A stretch of DNA of 64,000 nucleotides from Limnoperna fortunei (GCA_944474755.1 OX104123.1:64287898-64351897); one strand, 5' to 3'. Shown: positions 22,090 through 34,454, numbered from the stretch's first letter. Numbers and translations: made by a program. The notes: generated by a model not told the origin, from the sequence alone.

Positions 22090-25000
22090 ATAAATAAGGG
22101 TCATTCTGAGCTATTATGCAATTATAACGTCCGCAACTTTCACTGCTTAAAAAATCTCAGTAAAATCGAGATTTTTAAGTAAAAAATCTTTATCCAATAA
22201 CAGATGACCACAGGACATAGAAAAGATAACCATATGCCAATCAATCAACAATTTTCTTAGCTATGTTCTGTTATGCATGTTTTGTCAATAAAAAATGGTG
22301 TCCAACCCGGGGACAAATTCACCCCTCATCAGATTTGGTCCTTCTTGTGATTGATTTAGAGTGAAGGTAAGTATGATTAATGAGTCAAATAAAAGATGAA
22401 GGATAAATAAATGCAGATAAACTACAAGATAATCAAATTTCTTTGTCCGAGTATCTTAATTTATACTTATAAATAGTTGTTTCGGACATCACTCTGGCTG
22501 TCAAAATTTCCATAGATTTTAATTTTGTCTATTTCTTCTTATGAGCTGAAAAGGGACAGTTTCTATTGATTTGTCGCTAGTATTGTTATTTTTATATACA
22601 TGATTGGGGTTTTATTGCTGTAAAATGATATAACAAACTAAATACTTTAAAAATGGTAGAAGACGTGACTTTTCGGTCAAAAAACGACGTCCGCAACTTG
22701 TGGATACCAGCGGAAAGCTTTCTGTTCTGATCCGGTTTCATATCCGAAAATATGTGCATTATTGTACACATTTTGTGGTCTACGTCATCGAAAGTTGATT
22801 ACAATAACAACATGGCCACGATTGTGAATGCAAGTTGGTCGGTCAACAAATCTTAACAGGTAACGTCCAATTTCTTCTATCAAAATTGTCGAAAACATAG
22901 GAAATTGACATTGTGAGTAATATTTATTGTAATGTGCAACTTTTCGATCAGTTATCGATAACAATGATAATCTCAGTTGATATTTAATCAACGTTGTGTT
23001 CCAGAAAATACGATTCCTTGATAAGTACGTGACACTTTGACCAACATGACCAGTCCTTCGAATCACATTTAGCTATGTCAAACGTGAAATATAACATCCA
23101 CACCCCGATTCTCAAAGTAAAAAATCAAACCATGTTTCTTGAAGATGTTTTGGTTATATATTATTTTAGAAATAAACAGTAGATTTTCATCAATTTAAAT
23201 TTAAATTTTTTAAAAAGTGGAAAAATGACTAACATGAAATTTTTGAGAAAGGCAGTTTTACTTTGACTGTTAAAATTTAAAATTTTAAAGTGATTGTTTA
23301 ATACTTATACTAATTCTAGGTTTCTTATCATTTTCCAGAATTTCCAAAGGGCCCAAAGAAGAGAGTTGGAGAATACAAATAAAAGTTATTTTGAAATTAT
23401 ATATTTGTATATCATTTAGAAATTATTATATTGGTAAAAATGTGTTTAAAAACTGATACTACATGAGCATCAGAGAAAATTTTCAGCTAACATCTGTCTC
23501 TCAGATGAGTGCAGATGTTGGATTGTCATAGGGTTTTGTTTTATTTTCCTTTACTGGATTTGACATGCTTAATTGACAACGTGACAGGTGTGTTCCAACA
23601 GGCTGGAACTGCTTACTCTTCCGGAGTTCACTCTGGTTACGACTTGAGTTCGCGTTGTCAGTTAATGTTCGACAGTATTTTGTGCTTTGTGTTTGCCGGT
23701 TTTGCCTTTGCTCATTGGACTTTTTGCTTTGGAATGCCCCATTGGTACCTTTTAGCTTCTTTCATTTATTGGGATTGGCTTCAAATATGTTATAATTTGA
23801 TTTCCTTTTGGTCACTTTGGTTTATACAGTTCTACATTGTCTGGTTATTTGTATATTTTGGTCCCTCGTTGTCTTAAGTGAGCATAAGTATATCTGGTGA
23901 GACTTGAAATCAAACGTGTCATGCGAGATAAGAAATTTTAAACAGATGACTTGCATAATAAACATGGTCCATGAGGAGTTATTTGATAATTAAAAGGAGG
24001 GATATACAATACATGAAAATCAGACACAAAATCACTTAAAATTCGATGTTTCCTATTTCATGTATTTACCAAGCTGAATATTTTGTTGAGTCGAGTATAA
24101 TATAAAGCTTAACGTAGCAATTTACTGTAGAATGCATTTAAAAAACATGAAACCTTGATCATCTATAGAGAAGAAATACTAGAAAGAGTAAAAGGACTCT
24201 TAGACAATAATGTGATGTGGAATAAGTGTACGTGACACAACCTCACTGTAATTAAACAGAAATTTCTCGTTCACAACGAAAAACGCCCAGACAACATACA
24301 TAACACTCAAAAGCTGAAAAAGACTAAATATTGTAATATTATTTCAACCTGGATTACAAAAAAAAAACTTGTACCAATACATCTGTAAAACTTCGAAATC
24401 TAAGACCATTAATTTTGTTTTCAACTGTGCTGAGCAGTTCTTTCTGTACAACAGCATACTACAGAGGATGCAGAAGGTGCTAATCAACATGACTGAGAAA
24501 GTCCAATACAAAAAAAAACCATTTATTTCAGAACAGCAGGTGATATGATAAACTTGAAAATTAACTGTCTCATCTGGCATCATTAAAAATTGGACAAAAA
24601 ATATTTTATCCTTGTTAACTGTGGTAACTGTGTTTGAACACTGTAAGCAATGCAAAGTTGCGGACATTACTTTACATTGTAAATGTCAACATGTCAAAAT
24701 AATGTACATCACCTGAAATTAACAGAAATGATTAGTAGACAGTATAGTAGATAATTATTTAATTATAAATATTAAATTAAAATCATGAGTTTGCAGAACA
24801 TGGGTACAATTTTGATCATGGTGTTGACACAAAACGTTCACAGAAAGAATTTACTCTGTTATTTTGGTAACGTCCAACACCATCTTGAAGAGGTTCATAA
24901 AATATACAAAAAAGCACAAAAACAATGGACAAAATGCAAAATAATTCAGATTTAATTTTTATATAAAATGTATAGGAGAGCTTAAGATATTATCCATTAC

Positions 25001-25245
25001 ATCATAAAAAATATTCAATAAAGTGTTTGACATCGTGATGTCCGCTACTTTGGTAGTACCCCGATATTTCCCCAATTATAACCCCCAAAATAATAGAAAA
25101 CTATCTTCTCCATGATAAAAAATTGCAGAAGAGATATTTATTTTTGATAATATCCAATCAAAAAGTCATTTTTTATAGATTAAATATTTTTTTCAGTGTC
25201 CACAGAAAATTGCATAATAGCTCAGAACAACCCATAAACACAATA
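22090..25245. repeat. Possible 3.1-kb element bounded by inverted repeats
   Basis: TTCTGAGCTATTATGCAATT at 22104-22123 recurs exactly, inverted, at 25208-25227. A second inverted match, gtccgcaacttt...ctgctta, links 22129-22149 with 24644-24665. The arms are asymmetric: 25 bp separates the two matches on the left and about 560 bp on the right. The interior has no convincing transposase. The minus-strand frame at 24344-24667 (107 codons, starting at the second match) is hydrophobic and unrecognised. Confidence 0.45.
23590..23880 (+). repeat. Diverged copy of the GTCCGGAGCACC repeat family
   Basis: 'ggaactgcttactcttccggag' and 'tttattgggattgg' parallel 'gcactgcttactcgtccggag' and 'tttattggggtcgg' at 28990-29040. 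The overlapping 122-codon frame is explained by this repeat and is not called a gene. Confidence 0.45.
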
Positions 25246-25299
25246 ATATCTTAGGTCTTCATTTTTGCACAGAAAATAAACACACAATCTTTAAACTTT

Positions 25300-25900
25300 T
25301 ATTAGCCTTTTTTTTCTGACAAATCCAGATTCTGGTAATTTCCAGTCTATTCTAACAGCCCAGTCAAAAATTAAAATGAGGCAATACACATTTCTCACAT
25401 GTACAACGTCCATAGTTGGGTTTTCATATTTAGCATTAAATATGTTGTTTCAGGTTAATTAAGGATATTTGTATTTCTGAACCAATATGATTCGGTTATA
25501 TAGAACCATTAGCTGCATAAACAATCTAAATTTTGTTACTTTGACCGTTTGGAATCTAACAATCATGTTATAAGATTGTTATGAGAGAATGAATATTTCT
25601 GCACGTACATTTAGTATAGAAGAAATGAATGTGTTATGAAATAAATGTGCATCAGATAATTTAATTATACCATTTGTATTATTTTGCATGTAACAATTGT
25701 CACCTACTTGTAGATTAATACATTTTCCCCTTTTATTGGTCGATTTGGTTAGGTTATCTGGGTCTAAAGAGGAATTTGATTTACAATTATGTATACATAG
25801 GAATGAATATAAGAGGTCTATTCAGCTTATTTGAAAAAAAAAATATTGGATGCCTTTCAAACGGTAACAGTAGTAGCCCGAGTCGTACATTTTAGACGTC
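25300..25900. other. Intergenic stretch, nothing recognised
   Basis: AT-rich, no repeat pair or coding signal noticed. Confidence 0.4.
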
Positions 25901-25902
25901 CA

Positions 25903-26290
25903 TTATTATACCCCACTCGTAAGAGATGGAGCTATATTGCAATTCCCTTGTCCGCATGTCCGTCCGTTGCAAACTTTTGTAACAGATTTCTCGGCTTATA
26001 CTGAAGGGATTGATTTCAAATATGGTGCACAGCTTTAGCATGACGAGTTGCAACGTGCCTCCCATTTCCAGGTCAGTCAGTTATCTACTTCCTGTTTTCC
26101 GAGCCGACTTAGACTGTTTCAAGGGTCAAAATAGAAAATTTTTCTCGGCTTCTACTAAAAGGATTGATTTCAAATTTGGTGCAAAGCTTTAGTATGATGA
26201 CTTTTACTGCGGCTCCCATTTCCAGGTCAGTCAGTTATCTACTTCCTGTTTTCCGGGCCAAAAAATGTCGAGTGGGGATATACTTAGCAC
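25903..26290. mobile_element. MITE-like repeat with TATACCCCACTCG ends and an internal duplication
   Basis: Left end tataccccactcg (about 25908-25920) and right end cgagtggggatatac (26269-26284) are inverted copies. Inside, a block of about 120 bp ('tctcggctt.tact...ggattgatttcaaat.tggtgca... cccatttccaggtcagtcag') is present twice (25990-26100 and 26140-26255). No ORF of substance. Confidence 0.65.
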
Positions 26291-26349
26291 GACTTAGTGC
26301 TGGTCTCGGTTTATTTTATCAATTATAACAATGCATTATGTTAACCTCG

Positions 26350-26520
26350 TTGATTGTTTGTCTTGTTTAGCGCCACTTTCATAAATTTTTCAGCTATATC
26401 ATGGCCGCAGTTTTATTGAGATAGGAAGTTGGATTACCAGGAGAAAACCCACGACCTTTGCTAGGAAAACTGACAATCTATGTAAATTAAGATTGGAGTC
26501 GAGCGCACTCTGCCCTTTCT
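26350..26520 (-). mobile_element. SINE copy, head truncated
   Basis: 'gcgccactttcataaatttt', 'cagctatatcatggc', 'gagaaaacccacgacct' and 'attaagattggagtcgagcg' match the body of the SINE at 56435. The tRNA-like head is missing or diverged. Minus orientation. Confidence 0.7.
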
Positions 26521-27006
26521 ATGGTCATATACAGTTGATACCGATCAATTGACGTAAAATTAATAAAATAAATGAATAAACGTTAGTGTGATGATTTTGT
26601 TAATTATGTGTAGCTGTATTATGAGTAAAAGGTATATTAGGTAACGGAAGTAAAAGTGACGCAGTTTACCTATTTTCACTAACCCCCGTTGCTAGGATGC
26701 GGGCTAGGTTTGAATCGTCCTATGAAAATGGAATAATCCATAAGGGAGTATAAATACCAGGGCAGATTGCTCAATCATTGTCATTCTGAATGCGAAGAAT
26801 GACCGGTGCAGAACGGTTGTCGAAGTAGGTACATAGAACGAAACCTATAAGTAAAGCTTGGGAGTTTAAAACGATATAGGTAGAGTTCAATTCACGGAGC
26901 AGAGCTTACAGCGTCTGATGTTGTAGACTTGTCTCAGCCTCTCAGACCAGTAAGTCTCCAAATAACGTGGTTGAATACAAGCTTGGTTCTGTGTCATAGG
27001 GGATGG

Positions 27007-27094
27007 GGTATGGAAGCATTGCGTTTCCATACCATAGGCGGCATATAAGCATTACGCTTATTTGTCGTAGTCTAGGAGCATCGCGCTACTAGAC
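27007..27094 (+). other. Three consecutive stem-loops with similar loops
   Basis: Hairpin 1: GGTATGGAA / TTCCATACC (27007-27033), apex gcattgcg. Hairpin 2: CGGCATATAAGC / GCTTATTTGTCG (about 27039-27067), apex attac. Hairpin 3: GTCTAGGAGC / GCTACTAGAC (27070-27094), apex atcgc. The stems differ in sequence, but every apex reads AGCAT..CG(C/T). Confidence 0.7.
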
Positions 27095-27114
27095 AAGTAT
27101 CCTAGTGATATGTT

Positions 27115-27265
27115 TTAGACAGAGGAAGGTCATACAGGACATAGGTTGTAGGAACCTAGATTATGATGTTATATCTTGTGGATTATTACAGTCATAGAAG
27201 ATACAGAAAGGTCATATAGGATAGATGTGTGTTATGATGTTTTATCTTGTGAATTATAATGGTTT
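27115..27265. repeat. Degenerate direct repeat of about 80 bp
   Basis: 'gaaggtcatacaggacatag...ttatgatgttatatcttgtg' is followed by 'aaaggtcatataggatagat...ttatgatgttttatcttgtg'. Two units, about 80 percent similar by eye. Confidence 0.65.
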
Positions 27266-27344
27266 TTTTAATCTGATATAATGACTATTGATATTGGCGC
27301 TGTTGTGTAAATATGTATATAGTATAATGGATCATAAGCAGGTA

Positions 27345-27490
27345 GCTTATAGAGTAACTCGACGGGTGTCTATATAGAGGCAGGCACAGCTGACTCGTCC
27401 GGAGCACCTGAGTGCACCCATGGTTTTTATTGGGTTCGGGTTACTCGCATTTTGGTTTCTTGTTTTGTGTCATGTATATAGTTTGTAGCA
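27345..27490 (+). repeat. Dispersed repeat with conserved structured core (copy 1)
   Basis: Starts gagtaactcgacggg and contains actcgtccggagcacctgag, tgcacccatggtttttattg and cgggttactc. The first and last phrases pair with each other (GAGTAAC...GTTACTC), closing a domain of about 95 nt. The core matches copy 2 at 28949 almost exactly while the flanks differ. Confidence 0.75.
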
Positions 27491-27719
27491 TAAATTGTTA
27501 GTAGAACAGTTGTATTAGCGTTGACCTCGAGACGTTAATACAAACTGATAGACTCTTTGGATCCTGAGTATAATCAGGTAACGAACAGACAACACGCTAC
27601 AATCGCTCGGTGATATAAAATAAGGCTGGACACGTTACAGAATTAGTGTCAGCTGTGGAATAGGAGAAAACACGTTACAGTTAGGTACAAAAGTTTAACA
27701 TACAGATGTTATCTCGTAC

Positions 27720-28940
27720 CTACTAGATTACGAGATACGTTAATCCTGCAATTTAATTTACCGTACGATGTTTATTCGCATGATACTAGTATATAACTAT
27801 AGCTGCATATTTTAAAAAACACAAACGACAACTATACATGAGAAATTCCAACTCATACCGAGCTTCCGGGCATTGTATTTATAATTATAATACCATTGAG
27901 AATGTTGAAATCTATTAAAGAAATGAGGAGTGTTTTCTGGGATCGCTGAAATTCTCAAGTCATAAACGTACATTACTTTCGCTGAATCAAAGCTCTATGC
28001 TTCATATGCGCTTGAAACATCAGATTTTTTTTTAATTTCAAACGATGAGAATTCTTGTTTTTACTATCCTGATTTTAAGGTTATAGGTGAATTTGTTTAA
28101 ACAATGACCATCTTGTGCGTTTAGAAATTCGCTTCATTCAAAACACAAATGAAGCATATAGTCGATCGTAAAACAGGAAAATGCATTCTAAAATGAAACG
28201 CAAGTGTCACGTGTCATTGAAACTCAATGTCATGACAATATTCCACCTGAACTGCTCTTAAAGATCAATAGCATCCCAGTTTAATAGCTAGCTTTGCAGA
28301 TATTTTTTAATGAAGTGTCACAAGTGTTAACGGTACAAAATGTGAATGCAGTATTAGGAGAGAAAAAGTTGTATGTTTTGTGCAAGTAAATGAAGACTTA
28401 CAAAGGTAAACTTTCCATGTTATCAATAAATTTTAACAACTTATACTAATACAAATTTATATATTATTTACAGTGTAAAAACAAAAACTTAAAATGTTAT
28501 TTCAGAATTAAAATTTTAATTTTTTGAATTCGTCAACACATTGAGATATATTTCGGTTCAATTTAAAACAAAATATTGAAAAAAGGGCGGTGAACATGAG
28601 TTTTTATAGACTGCCATACTGTAAACAATTTGTTTAGTCTTTTTTCATTTCTTTAATTAACCCACTGAGGTTTTGTGGTTTAAAATGCTTCTGCTATAAA
28701 GCGTTTGTATTTTTTTAATTTGATCAGTGTTTGTATTAAGGGGATTTGAGTCACGTGGTAAATATTGAACAAGAGAATACAAGCAATATAAACTTTTGAT
28801 ATGTAAAACATAATTTTGACCCTGTAATTTCAAAACTGTTTTAACCGTTAAACCGTAAATCAGCGTCTCAAATACGATCTGACATTTTCGCTGAGTCATA
28901 GGTAGTGTTTCCTATTCCTGGATTTGACTTTTCCCTAGAC
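27720..28940. other. Intergenic stretch, nothing recognised
   Basis: AT-rich DNA with no repeat pairing or coding signal noticed; the minus-strand frame at 28657-28899 has no domain. Confidence 0.4.
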
Positions 28941-28944
28941 AAGA

Positions 28945-29170
28945 CAATGAGTAACTCGACGGGTTTCTAATTAGTTGCAGGCACTGCTTACTCGTCCGGA
29001 GCACCTGAGTGCACCCATGGTTTTTATTGGGGTCGGGTTACTCTCTTTCTGTGTTTTATGTTTTTGATTTTTGTGTTGTGTTTGTTTATATCCGGATTTG
29101 TAACTGTCCCTTGGTTTTTGGCTCTTGTTGTTCGGTTGGGTTTCTTTGCTACTTTCTTTTAACGATTCCT
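28945..29170 (+). repeat. Dispersed repeat with conserved structured core (copy 2)
   Basis: Same core as at 27345 (gagtaactcgac...gtccggagcacctgagtg...gtcgggttactc). It continues into 'atatccggatttgtaactgt' and 'cccttggtttttggctcttg', phrases also seen inverted at 52960 and 55262. Other copies lie at 23590, 34455, 45740, 52930 and 55262. Confidence 0.75.
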
Positions 29171-29245
29171 TTTTTTAGTTGAGAACATCTATTGATTTTA
29201 AGTGCTTTACATCTAATGATTTTAAAAATTTTAAGGATTTTCAGA

Positions 29246-30770
29246 TATACACATGGAAAAAAGAAAGCACCCCCGAATATTTTTCTTTTTCGTTTATTGT
29301 AAATAAAGCCTAATTTTGATGATTTTGGTAAGTATTAATTCTTTAATGTATAATTAAAAGGACGTGAGCGTTCAGGTGTGAAATTTGAATCAAGCACGGT
29401 TTTCTGTCCACGTGAAGCTTGCTCTTTTCGTCACGTCCAAAGTACACTATTTGTTCGTGCAACATATCGGTATTTTAATCTTGAATCCCGATGGCAAATC
29501 ATGCATATCACTGGTATGTCCAACAAGGCAATAGGACGTCAGTTTTGCTATCAATAAACAGTAATTTGTCGTGTGGTCAGAAAACACGCTAATACGCAAG
29601 ATGTGAAAGACCGTTCCCGATCTGGTCGACCATATGTGACAACCCAACGTACCTTGGTAGATTGGTTAGGGGAAATTCGTTTCCAGCAAGCACCTGTTTC
29701 AAGCAACAATGATAATCTGCCAGTACGAAATCGTCTTAAAGCTGCAGGATTGAGGTCAAGAAGAGTCATTAAACGACCAATGCTTGATGATCACCATTGC
29801 TGGGACATGTTAGCCTAATGCAGAGCAAGACAAAATTGGAACGTTAGAACCTGGCGACGAACACTGATCAGAGCTGATTTTTACTCCATGCAATTGATGG
29901 GCGAACCCGTGTTTGGAGGCATAAAAACACAACTTACACGCCAAGAAACATTGTTCCAACAGTGCCTTTTTGAGGAGGGGGGCCTCAGTTATGGTGTGGG
30001 GCTGTATCTCACATGATTGCAAACTGGATCTGGTAACAATCAATGGCAACCTTAATGGCGAAAAGTACACACGCGACGTGCTTACACCTGTAGTTGTGCC
30101 TCATTTTGAAAACCACCCGTTAGAGTCAAGACCTGTCTTCAAGGATGACAACGCTAGATCTCATCGTTCCAGGGTAAGGGCATATCTGGAGAACGAAGCG
30201 GTGACCACACTTCCGTGGCCGCCAAGAAGCCAAGATCTCAACCCAATAGAGCATCTATGGTATCAATTGGGTAGGTGATTACAAGCGCTGGAACCTCCTC
30301 CACAGAACATACAACATTTAGAAGTTCAATTACACCGTTAATGGCAACAGATGACGCTTCAACAAATTACAAGCCTTACTGGCAGTATGCGACGACGCAG
30401 GATTGCAGCAGTCATTCATGCTTATATACGCGATATTGATACTTCGACGGCTGATTATCAATTTGGTGTTTGATTGACCTTTTCAATGTGATTGGACCAT
30501 TACATTAAAGTTTGGAGCTTTCTGTGACAATTATTTTCAAAAACTACGTGAAAGAGCAAAGACCGTCCATATTTTGATGAAATGAATATGAAATAAATAA
30601 ATAATGAATTTTGTTGTTGTTAAAATAATGTTTCATTGTGCCTAATGCATATTTGTGTTTGTTATGCAATTAAAAACGAATGGCAGTCCAATAGTTTTAG
30701 TCCAAAGGTGTTCGAATATGTATGACTTGAACAAAAGCTAAGGGATGCTTAACTTTTTTCCAGGTGTATA
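29246..30770 (+). mobile_element. Tc1/mariner-type transposon relic, 1525 bp
   Basis: The ends are inverted copies: TATACACATGGAAAAAAG at 29246 and CTTTTTTCCAGGTGTATA ending at 30770. This is the TA-flanked TIR layout of Tc1-like elements. Between them lies a broken transposase (separate entry). It is non-functional by inspection. Confidence 0.85.
29460..30480 (+). pseudogene. Tc1-like transposase, frameshifted
   Basis: Cut-and-paste transposase of the Tc1 family, in several frames. An N-terminal helix-turn-helix part (about 29490-29660) has a stop, and the following frame at 29573-29818 contains DRSRSGRP and a second HTH-like segment. The catalytic part, at 29970-30278, contains ASVMVWGCISHD (first acidic region), FKDDNARSHRSR (second catalytic Asp) and WPPRSQDLNPIEHLW (catalytic Glu). 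Thirty-three residues lie between the DN aspartate and the Glu, one fewer than the usual 34. Frames break near 29818-29970 and after 30278. An ordinary fossil. Confidence 0.85.
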
Positions 30771-33700
30771 GTATTCTTGTTCTACTCCTGATATGTCCAT
30801 TAAAGACATCAAAATAATACATAATCTGAGAGTCCGCTACTTTTATGGTATTATAAGCTTCGTTACTCATTTTATTTTTCTGTTCATAATCCTGTATGCT
30901 TGACCTGTTTAAATATATAACAAGCATATGAGTTTGTCTTCATTATTTTTGTCGTTTATAGCTTTGTAGCTGACAACACTGTGCTAATTTTAATGCTGCT
31001 GTTCTTGATAAGGAATTATTGCAGACTGAAAAATAATAAGGGTTTCTGGCAGAAAAATTCAGGTCGTGTCTAATTAATGTACTAGTCGCCTTTAAGTGAG
31101 TGGTCATTATGGGGTTCTCGACCATATGTGGACAGATATTCTTTACGTAACTTACGAATTTCCTTCTCATTTCTGACCTTGTGCACATTTTTACCAAAAG
31201 GTAACACCACAGGCGAGTTCTAATGAAGCAGTATATGCTCACCTTACTGGAAAACCTGATATTATTCCATCATTCCATAACTTTTATTTATGTTTTATTG
31301 TTTAGTGTGTTGGTGAGTTTTCTGTTATCCATGGCTTTGTATTTTGCTTTTGATTTGATTAACCCATTCGTATTAAATATATGTCTGTATTTATACTTGG
31401 TGTACGATATAACATTCCTGCATTGCTGCTTACATCTTTGAAACATTTAAGCAGAAATTACACTTCTAATGATGCACGTGCTAGCTATCTTAAGGTCAAA
31501 TTAAAAAAAAGTTTATTGTTGATTATATGTTTGAATTGATACAACCTATTTTATTGCGCATAATGATATACTTATGCAAGATTTACTTTAAAGTAACTTT
31601 GCTGTTACAGTCTCTTGATTCGTACCCATAGTGTTGCATAGCGCGTCCCTATGTGCAGGACAGGCTGTCTCTGTCGTTGGAGAGTTCTTATATTATAAAA
31701 CGGAAAGCCAGGTCGAGGACCATTTAGCGAGTATCGTGTTTGGAGAGTCACGTGGGTCCAGACTTTGTCCAATGGCTTTATTGTTTAACTTGTTCTCGTC
31801 CCTAATACAGCTAAAATATTTCACACTGGACGTTCAGCAAACATTAAATCAAACAATCAACCGTTGATCTGAAGTCTAACAAATGATAACTCCTAGACAT
31901 GTATTTATTGTGGTCTTCACAGTGTTGGCAAAAATTACTCAATCATTTCATTCAAAATGTCAGCCAAAATAACATCTTTTTACGGTATAAATGTCAATTT
32001 GTCAACAAAAAGCTTGATGTGCGTGCCGTCATGAAATTAAAAGTCCGTTTGTTATTGCTACGACATTTATTGGTCATTTCTGTGACAATATTCCATTTGT
32101 TTTGAATATTAATTACTTTTTCCTTAGTTAAAAATAGAGGAACACAGAAATTATCGATATTATTTCAACATTTAGTCAGACTTGATGAACGTTTCATTAT
32201 GTGAAATAAATTGTTTCATTTACATAACTTTGAACTTCACAATACACTATTTGTTTGACATTCGTAGACGACGTAATTATTTAAAAAAATGGAGTTTATC
32301 ACTTTCATCTTCATCGTTCTTCAGGTTTATTACACTTGGTAACTTTTCACACTCTAAACATCCTTATCATTCCTCTTATTAAACATGCAAAGTCTGAACA
32401 GAATTTGAGTTTAGTTTTAATCATTACACTTCCCGTGAAAAACCTCTATAAATATTGCAGCTCTAAGTTTATAAGCGAAATTAACTGGATGTTTTAGCCT
32501 ATTTTGCAAATATGAAACAGTCCTTTCTTGAACACATGTCATTTTATGGACAGTTTGAATTTTAGCAGAATCGATTTTCTATGATACTAAAAGTTTATTT
32601 AATAGTCTATATCTACGAAGAGAACACCAAGAATTCATGAAATGTTCTATTAAAAATTTTGTTCTATATGCATTGTTCATTATATCGTTGACACCAATTA
32701 TATAATTCAAAATTTCATATTTTTTTCTTATATTATAAACTAAATCAAAGATTGTTGGCAGATGCCGATGTTGAAGTCACAATTCTGTTTATATTGTGTT
32801 GTAAATGTTTCAATGTATCGTGCACAAAGCTGTAAGATGTATTAAACGTTTGCAACAGATAGTTATACATTATATAATTGTGGCAGCTCAGTGCATGCGA
32901 TATGATGTTTTATAAAGTATTTAAAGGATGGGTGGGCAAGTGAGACCTACAAAGTACGAAATGTAATTATCTCTTATACAGAATGCAGTAGTTGTCTTAT
33001 ATCTCAAAATCCTGTAATGATAAGGGCATGTTATATAAGTGGCTGATTTATTAAATAATTGCAAAAATCAAAATTTTAATACCCCAAAATAAAACGAAAT
33101 CATTTGCTTTTTCGTTTAGTAAATAAATACAGACAATTTAAAAAAGCGGAAATAATATTAAGTTAAAACCAGATATTCATATTATTGTTATAGTTTATGT
33201 GTGCATATATGCCAGCATTAAAATAAATTTCATTTCAGTCAATCAATTTCTAAGTAAGGTAGCATGCCCATGATTAGTTTATAAAGACTTCATGAAACCT
33301 TCCATTGGTTATCATAAAACATAGGAGATTATTGATGCAATGTTTTGTCAGATACTTCTCCTTTACAATTCCAATACAGTTGTCAATATTGCAGAGCTAA
33401 GAACACAGTCGTTTACCACTATTCGAACAATTTTAAAACTATTTTGAGTCATCTTGTTTAATATATTACATGGTTTGTCTCTAAATAAAAGAACGTCAAG
33501 CATTATCGTATATGCTTGCAACAAATTAATGAATGTAAATAAAAGTAATAATCAATATCAACAATTTGATTAAATTTCATGCTTTAACCGCCATGAAATG
33601 AATTTGAATAAAAAAGAAATCAACAGAAAACTATGGGTTATACTAATATCAAATGTTATTAAAATATAATATCAGAATTTGATTGCGGGTTAAATATGCG

Positions 33701-34440
33701 TAGACATAACTCTTGCTGTATTATGGAAAAGCGAGTACAAATATGCACTTTAACGATGAGTATATCTGAATTGGTCTGTGTCATGTATTTCAATTAAAAA
33801 ACTATTTTGGATATAACAGTTTATTTTTAGAAATTAATTAAAAACATTCACGGACATGTTTTTAGATTTTAGTTAAGTTTAAAACACAACAGCAACAAAG
33901 CAAACACAAATATTTAAAACGTTGTTATACATGAATAATCTGGACAAGGAAACTATAGTTTGTAATACAATAATCTGAAAATTATATATGCATTGAATAG
34001 CTGCAATACGACAACTTGTGAACTCTCTGTTGACTCATTTTCCTTTACATTATACAGGAGTCATTATCTTTATTGAAGTTAGTTGTTGTAATATTGTTAA
34101 GGCCTATTATTACCGTTTTAATTTTCATTTCTACATTACCCTTTTTGTAATTTTAAAAACTCACAATATGGAAATTATGTTTGTTTATAAAAATGAATTG
34201 CAATTAATTTCTTTTGTGAAATGTTAGTGATGTCAACTGCAAACTGTTCCCAAATTAGTGTAAATATTTTAATGATGAACTATATCATATATGCTTTAAT
34301 TGGGCATGTATAACCATGCACTTTTAAACAAATTATTCGAAAAATGTGTTTCATCTGACTATTGTCACATACATCTATAAATTGTTGCAAGATATATTTT
34401 GAACATATTTGAAAAATAACAAAGCGAGGGAAATGAGTCG
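30771..34440. other. Long intergenic stretch, nothing recognised
   Basis: About 3.7 kb of AT-rich DNA. Short frames (31223-31441, 31631-31867, 31899-32105, 32182-32382, 34018-34227) lack domains, splice support and neighbouring exons. No clear repeat was noted. Confidence 0.4.
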
Positions 34441-34454
34441 AAAGTCATGGACGA

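Larger units (their letters stand above)
26640..27720 (+). promoter_or_regulatory. LTR-like or promoter-like region with TATA box and structured leader
   Basis: A TATAAATA at 26749-26756 lies in gggagtataaataccagg, followed about 25-35 bp on by tcaatcattgtcattctg, a plausible initiator region. The phrase cacgttacag occurs twice (near 27630 and 27673). Three consecutive hairpins lie at 27007-27094 and a degenerate duplication of about 80 bp at 27115-27265. No coding frame or clear TG...CA boundaries were found, so an LTR is only one reading; an orphan promoter or a non-coding RNA gene is another. Confidence 0.3.

Noticed and set aside
23509..23877. 122-codon aromatic-rich frame
   Set aside because: Overlaps a diverged copy of the GTCCGGAGCACC repeat; the composition (many W, F, Y) is not protein-like.
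24344..24667. 107-codon minus-strand frame starting at the gtccgcaactt motif
   Set aside because: Hydrophobic and Cys-rich without a recognised domain; left as part of the possible 3.1-kb element, not a gene.
31631..31867. 78-codon frame (MLHSASLCAGQAVSVVGEF...)
   Set aside because: No splice or domain support, isolated in 3.7 kb of featureless DNA.
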